Source: Rhodothermaceae bacterium Tc-Br11_B2g6_7 (GTDB lineage: Bacteria > Bacteroidota > Rhodothermia > Rhodothermales > Salinibacteraceae). From it: a stretch of 64,000 nucleotides of DNA. Positions 1-7,445 of the stretch are shown here, piece after piece. Position numbers and translations under genes: made by a program. Location of the stretch: contig LKNB01000010.1 of the NCBI GenBank assembly GCA_001564055.1, positions 1 through 64,000 of the forward strand, written 5' to 3'. The notes beneath the pieces are model-generated. The model had not been told where the DNA came from. It saw only the letters and a program-made list of their open reading frames with translations, and did no database searches. Position 1 is the first letter of the stretch. Every line of letters starts with the position of its first letter.

Positions 1-156
1 CAGCTTGACACGTGGTGTGCCAAAAAAGTCTTCGAGGTCGTTTCGGTAGGCCCGTCGGGTTTGCGCGCTGTCATAGCGCTTCAGATACAGATCAATCAGA
101 TTCCGGTCTTGGATGGGGCCACTGAGCGCATCTGATGATCTACGTTCTATAGCCAT
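1..156 (-). CDS. tyrosine recombinase (XerC/D type), N-terminal part, truncated by window edge
   Basis: An open frame of 52 codons runs from an ATG at 154-156 leftward off the window. The residues after the start include a stretch ending SAQTRRAYRNDL. That is typical of the SAM-like core-binding domain that opens XerC/XerD and phage-type integrases, where an RTxRAYxxDL-like helix contacts DNA. The catalytic R-H-R-Y domain would lie outside the window, so activity cannot be judged. Family members act in chromosome dimer resolution or in integration of mobile elements. The AT-rich stretch just upstream (about 180-250) differs from the GC-rich surroundings and probably holds the promoter. It could be a housekeeping XerC/D or an island integrase; the sequence here does not decide. 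Confidence 0.7.
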   Translation of the reverse strand, partial: MAIERRSSDALSGPIQDRNLIDLYLKRYDSAQTRRAYRNDLEDFFGTPRVKL

Positions 157-331
157 TGTACGGGTTCGATGTAGTTGGTAAAACGGAAAAATATACTGAT
201 TTTCAACCTTTGGTAATAATACTTATCAAACGTTGAGTAAATATGCAAACGGGGACGGCTGTTAAGCGCACTGGAGAACCTGGCCGGATCCATTGTTACC
301 ACGTGGCCTGCTCTACGAGCGGCATGCAGAT

Positions 332-1258
332 TTATTCACCTACAAATCGCCCCGTATAATCAAGTTGGTGTGCGATATACTTTAGCTGAGCCAGCTCAAG
401 CTGTTCACATCGCTGTTGAAACCACTCTGCACGCGATTCCGATGATATGCGTTTTGAATTCATCAGCTCGTTGTGCATAAATTTAAGAATACAGCCAAGG
501 AAGTATTTCTCGTCGTGCGAATATTTATCTGACCCTGGCAATGGGCGTACAATCCAGTCCGATGCACCGACTGCATCGATGCGCGCACCTACCAATGGCA
601 AGATATTCAATAACTGCCGGCCTGTCTGGCTTCCGCCGGTGCGCCCGTCATTCCGTTCGTCCATGGACTGGTGAAAGATGTCTTCGACGAGGGTATCACG
701 GGCTTTATCTTCAACGGGCAGCAAAGCACTAATGCCATCAAAATTGATTGGGAAGTAAAATACACCTCCTGGCCGTAGCGCCTTAAATAGCGCTTTAAGC
801 CCCGTTTTGAGGGGTATTATATCGAGAAATGCCTGTCCGACCAGCACATCGAACGCGTCGGACGACTCTGCTGCAAACCTCAGTGCATCGGCGGTCACAA
901 ACTGACAGTTAACCTCGCGTCCAACATCCGTAGCCACAATGTGTCGCGGACTTTTATCCCGTATCACGTGTCCACGTTCACTTAACCAGCGTCTGATCTC
1001 CGTCCGCGCTGTGGCGACGTGCAAATCTTCAATGTCAACAACAGTGTAGTCTATACGACTACCTATTCCCAGATCGTAGATCCGCTTGAATGACGAACCA
1101 AGCCCCGCCCCAACGTCAAGTATCTGAATATTTTGTCGCGCTTCTGCACAATCAGATAAACGCTCCTTAAACGTGCTAAATACATGGCTACTGACAGAGC
1201 GCTTGTCGAGCATTTCCTTTGAGCGGAGGTAGCGAACGTAATCTAATGTTGGTTCCAA
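332..1258 (-). CDS. class I SAM-dependent methyltransferase, last gene of pterin/flavin-like operon
   Basis: A 308-aa protein with a Rossmann methyltransferase core. Motif I reads ILDVGAGLG at residues 46-54 and is followed by an acidic loop (VVDIED) that would bind the ribose of SAM. A later segment, KALRPGGVFYF, matches the post-motif III strand of class I enzymes. The acceptor is unknown. The gene lies 3 nt after the glycosyltransferase stop and ends the six-gene minus-strand operon 332-6336, so it probably methylates the product of that pathway. It is larger than minimal methyltransferases and has extra helices around residues 185-300 that may recognise the acceptor. The fold is clear but the substrate is open. 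Confidence 0.8.
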   Translation of the reverse strand: MEPTLDYVRYLRSKEMLDKRSVSSHVFSTFKERLSDCAEARQNIQILDVGAGLGSSFKRIYDLGIGSRIDYTVVDIEDLHVATARTEIRRWLSERGHVIRDKSPRHIVATDVGREVNCQFVTADALRFAAESSDAFDVLVGQAFLDIIPLKTGLKALFKALRPGGVFYFPINFDGISALLPVEDKARDTLVEDIFHQSMDERNDGRTGGSQTGRQLLNILPLVGARIDAVGASDWIVRPLPGSDKYSHDEKYFLGCILKFMHNELMNSKRISSESRAEWFQQRCEQLELAQLKYIAHQLDYTGRFVGE

Positions 1259-1261
1259 GGT

Positions 1262-2332
1262 TCAGGTATTTATATACGTATATATACTTTTAGCGGCTTT
1301 ACGCATGCTATCATTCCACGACGGATGGGTCTTATATGACGCTATCGCAGTCTTACACATTCTTGTTCGTGTGGACGGCTGCAAAAGCTGCTTAATCCGG
1401 CGCGCAATAGCCGCCGGCGCTTCTGGATCTACGAGAAAGCCATTTTGCTCATTCCGCACAAAGTCCGAGGCTCCTCCACTTCGAGCAGCAATGACCGGCA
1501 ACCCATACCCCATGGCTTCGAGATATACGATCCCAAAACCTTCATGAAAGGACGGTACAGCGAGCACGTCAGCCTCCCGGTACAGGCGTTGGAGTTCAAC
1601 GTCATTCACAAAACCGTGCCAGTGCACGTCTCCCTGCGTCTTGCGGAGCATGTGTTTACATGTGCTGGCGTAGCTCGGATCTACGGTATCATCGCCCGCT
1701 ACATGGAGTGACCATTGGTCGGGTGGGACGTCGTGTAATGCGTAGGCAAGTTCGCGGAGCCCTTTGCGTTCGATAATGGAGCCTACGAACAGTAAAACGA
1801 CCCGATCGGTGCTGCTGCTTCCGGTCGGTGCCGGTCGTTCGTCGTAGACCTTCGGGCGCCCGGGCCACGCGACCGTATAGGAAGCACTGCGAACCGAAGG
1901 CGCAAGGTTGTAAACAGCGTCTTTCGTAGCATGGCTATTGAATATAAATCCGTCTACAGACTCAAGATACTGGCGCTCAACCGGGCGGTACAGCACCTGC
2001 GCGAGATCGGGATGGGGCTCGCTGCTTCGCAGATGGTGGACGATGGAAACGATCGGACACTGGCATATACGGCGAAGCAGACGATTCAGCAGGAATAACG
2101 ACGGGTGATTGAGCTCATCCTGCAGGAGCAAATCGAGATCAGCCGCAGCTACGCGACGCGCAAACGTCAGCCGTAGATTATCTGCCAGATGAGCCGGATA
2201 CGACCCATGAGGTAGCGAGAACAGCCGGACCGCGTGACCATCGTGCTGTAAGGCCTCCACCAGTTTTCGGTCATACAGGTAGCCTCCGGTCTGCTGCTGA
2301 AGGGCGCCGTAAATGATCAGGCCTATGCGCAT
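1262..2332 (-). CDS. GT4-family glycosyltransferase
   Basis: A 356-aa GT-B glycosyltransferase. The N-terminal acceptor domain starts MRIGLIIYGALQQQTGG with a glycine loop. The C-terminal donor domain begins near residue 178 with LLFVGSIIERKG and contains the E-x7-E signature of GT4 retaining enzymes (E264 and E272 in HEGFGIVYLEAMGYG). Such enzymes transfer a sugar from a nucleotide-sugar donor and act in the cytoplasm or at the inner membrane. The gene overlaps the end of the PTPS homologue by 10 nt and is followed at once by a methyltransferase, which implies translational coupling. In this context a pterin, pyrimidine or lipid-linked acceptor is more likely than a polysaccharide, but that is inference. 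Confidence 0.85.
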   Translation of the reverse strand: MRIGLIIYGALQQQTGGYLYDRKLVEALQHDGHAVRLFSLPHGSYPAHLADNLRLTFARRVAAADLDLLLQDELNHPSLFLLNRLLRRICQCPIVSIVHHLRSSEPHPDLAQVLYRPVERQYLESVDGFIFNSHATKDAVYNLAPSVRSASYTVAWPGRPKVYDERPAPTGSSSTDRVVLLFVGSIIERKGLRELAYALHDVPPDQWSLHVAGDDTVDPSYASTCKHMLRKTQGDVHWHGFVNDVELQRLYREADVLAVPSFHEGFGIVYLEAMGYGLPVIAARSGGASDFVRNEQNGFLVDPEAPAAIARRIKQLLQPSTRTRMCKTAIASYKTHPSWNDSMRKAAKSIYTYINT

Positions 2333-2703
2333 ATCTTCTCATACGATGCCCAGGCCTCGTCGTCTTCCCAGATCCTGATGGTTATTGTATCCAGGTGTGC
2401 GGTATCCATCGTAGCCGTCACACCCTCCAAGAAAATACGGGCGAAGTGCTCCACACTGGGATTAAGGCCAGCAAAGGCGTCGTGGTCGTTCAATGTGGTG
2501 TCGCGGAAGCGCGCTACCTGGCCATCCAAGGCGGCTTTCACGTCATCGATGTCCACCAGATAGCCGTGTTCATTCAACTCGGGTGCGCGCAGGTGGACCT
2601 CCACCCGAAAATGGTGCGAATGCCATTCGTTTTCAGGTCCGCAATTTGGGACGGTGAGGAAATGCTGCGCGACAAAATCGCGCGTGACCATCAGTTCATA
2701 CAT
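2323..2703 (-). CDS. 6-pyruvoyl-tetrahydropterin synthase / QueD family protein with Glu at the catalytic Cys position
   Basis: A 126-aa T-fold protein. The start at 2703 (MYELMVTRD) avoids overlap with the upstream dehydrogenase; a longer frame from 2739 exists. The zinc ligands are visible as H14 and the HxH pair H28/H30 in EWHSHHF. Classical PTPS and QueD carry Cys four residues before the first His of HGH. Here that position is Glu (E24), as in the PTPS-III subgroup that cleaves dihydroneopterin triphosphate to 6-hydroxymethyl-dihydropterin. A Cys at residue 21 is close but out of register. The Asp-His pair (LNDHDAF) and the C-terminal pterin-anchoring Glu (IRIWED) are kept. It sits between a dehydrogenase and a glycosyltransferase. 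Since folB occurs elsewhere in the window (44166), a plain folate bypass seems unnecessary. Confidence 0.8.
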   Translation of the reverse strand: MYELMVTRDFVAQHFLTVPNCGPENEWHSHHFRVEVHLRAPELNEHGYLVDIDDVKAALDGQVARFRDTTLNDHDAFAGLNPSVEHFARIFLEGVTATMDTAHLDTITIRIWEDDEAWASYEKICA

Positions 2704-2722
2704 AGCAGAGAGATTCAGCAAG

Positions 2723-3718
2723 TTAATAGGTAAACACAATTTGTAATACGTCAGCGTCGGCCAGGCGCTCGTAGGCAGATGCCGCTTTTTCGATGGGCAT
2801 GCGCTGGCTGATGAGTGAGGAGGGGCGCAGGATTTCTACCCAGTGGCGTGCCTGCTGTAGGCGCCGGTCCTTCGTCCAGCGACCTTTGAGGGCTGAGGGC
2901 AAGGTGCTGACTTGGCTGCTCGTTAGCGTGAGGCGCTTGCGATGAAAGTCGAGCCCGAGGTCGAGGGTGGGCGATTTCGTTCCGTACCACGAGCCCACAA
3001 TCAACCGCCCTTCATGCCGCAGGAAGGATAGGCTGTCATTGAGTGCCTCGGGAGCGCCGGACACCTCAAGGAGCAGGTCAGCGCCCTCGTCCTGATATTC
3101 TCCGATCCACGAAGGTGCTTCAGCGGGGCCCACACTCGCATCAGCGCCCCACGCCGTGGCCTGCGCCTGCCGGTGTTCCTGCGGCTCGACGGACAGCAGG
3201 CTGGCCAGTGGAAAGCGCGACAGTAATCCAAGCGTCAAAAGCCCAACGATTCCGGCCCCCGTAACAGCTACGTGCTCTCCCACGCGGGGATGGGCGTCAA
3301 GCGTTAGCGTCACGGCCGTCTCCATATTAGGGATAAACACCGCATCTTCCGGGGCCAGCGATTCCGGGAGCGCGAGCACCTGCGCGGGCGTTGTAGTGAA
3401 GTGGCTGTCATGCGGATGGAATGCGAAGACCGGCCGGTTTTTCCAGGCACTATCGACCTGGGCCCCCACCGCAATCACGCGTCCTACCGTCGCATAGCCG
3501 TACGGCATCGGATACCCGCCTCCCTCCTGCAGCGCCGTCAGCGTGGCGTCCTGCATCATAGACCGGGGCATCTCGCCGCGATACAGCAGGCCTTCGGTTC
3601 CGGCACTGATGGCGGAGCAGGTCGCTTCCACAAGCAACTGATCTGGGGAAGGGACCGGCCGTTCACGTTCGATCACACGGACCTGCTGGGGCCCTTCAAA
3701 GATTATGGTTCGGCGCAT
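2723..3718 (-). CDS. zinc-type MDR family alcohol dehydrogenase
   Basis: A 331-aa medium-chain dehydrogenase/reductase. The GroES-like N-terminal half includes CSAISAGTE (about 34-42) and GYATVGRV. The Rossmann half has the dinucleotide motif GAGIVG at 154-159. The ISxGTE pattern resembles BchC-like and related zinc-binding alcohol dehydrogenases. The four-Cys structural zinc lobe is absent, as in that subgroup. The start at 3718 lies 2 nt past the RibA/RibD_C stop; a longer in-frame start at 3739 would overlap it. Its place between the cyclohydrolase fusion and the PTPS homologue suggests that it oxidises or reduces a side-chain hydroxyl or keto group of a GTP-derived intermediate. The substrate is not deducible. 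Confidence 0.82.
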   Translation of the reverse strand: MRRTIIFEGPQQVRVIERERPVPSPDQLLVEATCSAISAGTEGLLYRGEMPRSMMQDATLTALQEGGGYPMPYGYATVGRVIAVGAQVDSAWKNRPVFAFHPHDSHFTTTPAQVLALPESLAPEDAVFIPNMETAVTLTLDAHPRVGEHVAVTGAGIVGLLTLGLLSRFPLASLLSVEPQEHRQAQATAWGADASVGPAEAPSWIGEYQDEGADLLLEVSGAPEALNDSLSFLRHEGRLIVGSWYGTKSPTLDLGLDFHRKRLTLTSSQVSTLPSALKGRWTKDRRLQQARHWVEILRPSSLISQRMPIEKAASAYERLADADVLQIVFTY

Positions 3719-3720
3719 AG

Positions 3721-5094
3721 TTACGCTGAGGCCTCCCACACGGGGTCTCCACGTAGGATAAGATCATCACCGAGCCAACGCTGCCGTCGGTTTTCGAGGC
3801 GGGGCAGCGCATGAGCCGGGCGGCCGGATGGGGCGCCATCACCGGAAGGAGCACCAGGAGCAGCAACGGCATGCAGTCCCCCCATGAACTGTGGTGAAAT
3901 AGTCAGCGCGACGTGGTCGACGCAGCGGTCCACCAAGAAACTGGTGATTACCGTGCTCCCGCCTTCAACCATAAGGCTTCGAATACCGTGCGCGCTCAGG
4001 ACTTCAAGTAGGCGCGGCAGGTCGATGCGCTTCCCGCTCGCGTCACCGCAGTCGACTACCTCAGCGCCTTCGGCCTCAAGTGCTGCCCGCCTCGTTTCAG
4101 GTACGTCAGGCCCGGTAGCGATCAGCGGCTTCGGTCCTGAACCACTGAGTAGCGTAGCATCATGGGGAAAGCGAAGGTGCGTGTCGAGGATGATGGGCCG
4201 TGGATGAGTCCCTTCGACATGCCGAACGGTGAGGCGGGGATCGTCGGATAGTACAGTGTTAATTCCTACCAGAATCGCGTCGTGCTGAGCGCGCAGCTGA
4301 TGGGTGAAGCGAGCAGAGGCGTTCCCGCTAATGCAGGTGTGCTGCCCGGGCGCAGCGGCGATGGAGCCGTCAAGGGTTTGCGCGTAGCTAAGCGTCACGT
4401 ACGGAAGCCCGGTGCGCTCGAAGTGTGCCTGCACCCGTTCATCGAATGCGTTTGTTGAATCCGAATGCCCATTCGCAAATCGCCCCTTGGGTCCGTTCAG
4501 GTTCAGCAAGTGGCGCATGCGCTGTACCTTGGTTTGCAGATAGCCTTCGTTTTCTACATTAATGTGGGGATTTAGAGGGATGCGCTCGCTCACGCGGACG
4601 CCAAGGGCCTCGAGGTGCTCGATTTTGGCGGGGTTGTTCGTCAACAGCTGTACGGTGTCAACGCCAAGATCGGTAAGCATTAGTGCGCCCACGGTGTAAT
4701 CGCGCTCGTCGGCCCCGTGGCCCAGTTCAAGGTTAGCCTCAACCGTGTCGTACCCCTGATCTTGCAGATTGTAAGCCTCCAGTTTGTGCTCCAGCCCGAT
4801 GCCACGCCCCTCCTGTCGCAGATAAAGGACAACCCCAGCTCCTTGCTCCGCAATCAGTCGCATCGAGCGGTTGAGTTGCTCGCCACAGTCGCACCGAAGC
4901 GAGCCAATAACGTCGCCGGTGAAGCACTCGGAGTGCACGCGGACCAAGACCTCGTCCGGTGTTTCTACATCACCCAGGACGAGGGCAAGGTGCTCTTTCT
5001 CGTCTAATGAATTGTCGTAATAGTACAGGTCAAATTCACCTACAACGGTCGGTATTCGTGCCGACGTGATGCGGGTTACGGAAGGGTGCGGCAT
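3721..5094 (-). CDS. GTP cyclohydrolase II / RibD-type reductase fusion (RibA-RibD_C)
   Basis: A 457-aa two-domain protein. Residues 1-200 are GTP cyclohydrolase II. The zinc cysteines C57, C68 and C70 lie in SECFTG and LRCDCGEQL; the catalytic YLRQEGRGIGL segment is at 91-101, followed by DQGYDTVEAN. Residues 229-450 are the RibD C-terminal, DHFR-like reductase (TLSYAQTLDGS, RAQHDAILVG, LMVEGGST). The RibD deaminase domain and the RibB domain usually fused to RibA are both absent. It should convert GTP to 2,5-diamino-6-ribosylamino-pyrimidinone phosphate and then reduce the ribose to ribityl without prior deamination, the order used by fungi and archaea. It is the second gene of the six-gene operon. 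The product could enter riboflavin synthesis, but the neighbours suggest a dedicated pathway. Confidence 0.88.
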   Translation of the reverse strand: MPHPSVTRITSARIPTVVGEFDLYYYDNSLDEKEHLALVLGDVETPDEVLVRVHSECFTGDVIGSLRCDCGEQLNRSMRLIAEQGAGVVLYLRQEGRGIGLEHKLEAYNLQDQGYDTVEANLELGHGADERDYTVGALMLTDLGVDTVQLLTNNPAKIEHLEALGVRVSERIPLNPHINVENEGYLQTKVQRMRHLLNLNGPKGRFANGHSDSTNAFDERVQAHFERTGLPYVTLSYAQTLDGSIAAAPGQHTCISGNASARFTHQLRAQHDAILVGINTVLSDDPRLTVRHVEGTHPRPIILDTHLRFPHDATLLSGSGPKPLIATGPDVPETRRAALEAEGAEVVDCGDASGKRIDLPRLLEVLSAHGIRSLMVEGGSTVITSFLVDRCVDHVALTISPQFMGGLHAVAAPGAPSGDGAPSGRPAHALPRLENRRQRWLGDDLILRGDPVWEASA

Positions 5095-5208
5095 AGATAG
5101 AGAACGGCATGCATCATGAGCAAAAACAAAGGCCTGGATTTAGTCAACCAAACCAGGTATTACAGGGTACCTCTCAGCCCCGCCTTGGGCAACTGCTTTG
5201 CCCCCTTG

Positions 5209-6336
5209 TTACAGGTCTATTGCGTGCAATACACGATCTCGTATGGCGGCCGGTGAGAAGACCTGATCCAGGTCAAAAAGGAATAGGTAAATTCCTGTTG
5301 CGACTGTCACGCCAGACCATACCGTGAGGCCAACGCTCAGTCCGTAGACGGCCCCTACCCCCAGCACCAGCAAGCCGAGAAGACGAGCGGCGATGCCCAT
5401 GAGCAGAAGAAGTGCTATACACATTGCGGCCCCCTGAAGCAGCGTTTCCTCGGGTGCAAGGTGCATCACAACAATCGTGAGCGCGACCGGGCCAACGAGG
5501 CGCAGGGTAAGCCGACCAAGGCTGGCGCCCCATCCAGCCAGGCGATGCGCTGTGGCGCCCAAGCGCAAGACGTGGGCGCGGCCCGTGGATCGCAGCCAGT
5601 CTGAGCCGAAACTGAAGGCGAACGGGAGTATAAAGACAACCGCTGCGAAGGTCGTGAGCGGTGGCTCAAAAACTGGAAACAGCAGCACACAAAGGAAGCC
5701 AACGTGGAAGCCACCGATGTAGCGCCGAAGCGGCCAGTCGGTGAGATCGTGCACGGGCAGGCCACGCCGCTTCCGCCACAGCAATTGGTAATGAAACAGA
5801 TAGTGCGCTGATCCGGCAATGAGGTACCAAGCCGGGAGTTGGCCGTACTGTACGAGTAGGATCGTGGCGACGAGCACGCCAAAAGAGTCCACTTCCAGGT
5901 CCAGGAGCTTACCCAACCGGGTGGCGTGGTTGGCACGCCTGGCCAGGTACCCGTCAATATAGTCAGTTAAGGCAGCGACCAGAAAAAGCCCTCCGGGCAG
6001 CCAACTAAGCAGCGGGCCCTCGGGCTTTGGCGCCAGCACAAACCCGGCCAGGAGCCCATACAGGCACCCCCGTGCCAGCGTCACCGTGCTGCCGATCCCT
6101 AACGTACCAAGCACACGGCCCTGCCCCACGCGGTAGTTGTAATGCAGGTGATGCCACACCCAGGCCAATATATACAGGAGGCCCAGTGTTGAAAAAATGC
6201 TCCACTGTAGTGCGACCATGGGCATCCAAGCCAGTCGCACCAGGTGAAAAGCGACCAGGTAAACCGCCAAAAACGCCGCAACCGCACCCCACCAGCGCAG
6301 GCGTAATGCAGCAGGAATGATGGGTGACGTTAACAT
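5209..6336 (-). CDS. CDP-alcohol phosphatidyltransferase family membrane protein
   Basis: A 375-aa integral membrane protein, first gene of the minus-strand operon. The CDP-alcohol phosphotransferase signature D-x2-DG-x2-AR-x8-G-x3-D-x3-D is complete: D125, D128, G129, A132, R133, G142, D146 and D150, in TDYIDGYLARR and GKLLDLEVDS. These enzymes transfer a phospho-alcohol from a CDP-activated donor to an alcohol acceptor within the membrane. The protein is longer than most PgsA/PssA relatives. It has extra helices before the motif and a C-terminal hydrophobic block (about 280-360) of unknown role. A 114-nt gap separates it from the ribA fusion. It implies that the pathway product is lipid-linked or carries a phospho-alcohol, or that the gene serves ordinary phospholipid synthesis and is only a neighbour. 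Confidence 0.85.
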   Translation of the reverse strand: MLTSPIIPAALRLRWWGAVAAFLAVYLVAFHLVRLAWMPMVALQWSIFSTLGLLYILAWVWHHLHYNYRVGQGRVLGTLGIGSTVTLARGCLYGLLAGFVLAPKPEGPLLSWLPGGLFLVAALTDYIDGYLARRANHATRLGKLLDLEVDSFGVLVATILLVQYGQLPAWYLIAGSAHYLFHYQLLWRKRRGLPVHDLTDWPLRRYIGGFHVGFLCVLLFPVFEPPLTTFAAVVFILPFAFSFGSDWLRSTGRAHVLRLGATAHRLAGWGASLGRLTLRLVGPVALTIVVMHLAPEETLLQGAAMCIALLLLMGIAARLLGLLVLGVGAVYGLSVGLTVWSGVTVATGIYLFLFDLDQVFSPAAIRDRVLHAIDL

Positions 6337-6553
6337 AGCATGGCTACCGTGTTTGTTATGAAATGGAATGTAGCCGCTGCCGGGTCGTTCGTTTGTAAGC
6401 GTTTGGTAGCCTGGTTATTTGTTGACAGAGCGTAACATTTGAAAAGCGAAGTTCCTACGATAATACACGAGTCTACAGTTGCCAGGTAGATGTTGACCTC
6501 AGCGCGTGCTATGCTATGCAAGCGCTTCCCCCCTCATCACCTCCTTGCTATTC

Positions 6554-7381
6554 ATGGCATCTGGTGCCCCCCTGAACGTCGCCGTCATCACCGCACTATA
6601 CACCGGCAGTGAGCGCGGTCTGGCTGCAGACCTGCTTGCCGCGAAAGCCGCAGGCCTGCAACCGCAGGCCGTGTGTACCTCTATCATCAGTGCAAGCCAC
6701 GGCCAGGTGACAGATGTGCTGGCTGTACCGACGGATTCGGTGCAGGCGCAGCTCCAGCACCTTGGGGCGACAACGCCCCTGACCGGCGCCAAGGTGGGCA
6801 TCATTGGCCATCACAAAACGGTAGAGGCGGTCTTTTCAGCCCTTGATGAACACGTCGAGGGCCCCGTAGTGCTGGATTTGACGCTCAGCGGCCCGAGTGG
6901 TGAAGACATTATAAACGAGCGGGGCCGCGAAGCCCTGGTCTCCCACCTGTCCGCCCCGGCCCTCGTCACCCTCCGCCGCCGCGATGCCGAGCTCCTGGCC
7001 GGCATGGAAATCAACTCGCTGGATGACGCCCAAGTCGCGGTGCAGCGCCTGCACAAGCAGGGTGCTGCGCAGGCCCACATTCGGTGCGGCAAGATCCCCG
7101 CCCGCCATTTTGAGGACGAGGACGCAGCTGCAGACTTCGCCGTGGACCTCTACTACGATGGTGACGACTTTGCCTTGTTTGAGGCGCCCCTCCTCCCGCT
7201 CAACGAACAGCAGGGCGCATCCAGCGTTTTGACCATGGCCATCCTAAAGAAAGTAGTACAAGGGGCATCGCTGGTTGAGGCACTTCAACACGCAAAGGGC
7301 GCAGTGACTGAGGCCATTCAGTCGGGCTTCGCAGCGGATGACCGGGCGGTGCCTGATTATTTCTGGGCCTTGCGCTCCTGA
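6554..7381 (+). CDS. ThiD-like (HMP-phosphate kinase) ribokinase-fold protein, probably divergent
   Basis: A 275-aa protein when started at 6554 (MASGAPLNVAV); a longer frame begins at 6506. It follows the HMP/HMP-P kinase fold: an early S-x-RGLAADLLAAKAAG loop where ThiD has the GGAGIQADLK type, then PVVLDLTLSG where ThiD has VVLDPVM. In ThiD the anion hole and catalytic residue lie in a GTGC/GxGD motif. The matching segment here is QQGASSVLTMAI, with neither Cys nor Asp. Kinase activity is therefore uncertain, and it may be a binding or regulatory paralogue. It is divergent from the CDP-alcohol phosphotransferase and lies upstream of a LacI-type regulator in the same direction. The 217-nt gap before it should hold promoters for both directions; none could be called confidently. 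Confidence 0.65.
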   Translation: MASGAPLNVAVITALYTGSERGLAADLLAAKAAGLQPQAVCTSIISASHGQVTDVLAVPTDSVQAQLQHLGATTPLTGAKVGIIGHHKTVEAVFSALDEHVEGPVVLDLTLSGPSGEDIINERGREALVSHLSAPALVTLRRRDAELLAGMEINSLDDAQVAVQRLHKQGAAQAHIRCGKIPARHFEDEDAAADFAVDLYYDGDDFALFEAPLLPLNEQQGASSVLTMAILKKVVQGASLVEALQHAKGAVTEAIQSGFAADDRAVPDYFWALRS

Positions 7382-7445
7382 GATCATGGCAGCCATGCTG
7401 TTGCACGCGTATTCTCCCTGACCCCACAGACGAAGAGGCACTGCA

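Noticed and set aside
6337-6553. Divergent promoters with Bacteroidota-like TTTG and TAnnTTTG elements
   Set aside because: TTTG-like words occur, but none has the expected spacing, so no promoter was called.
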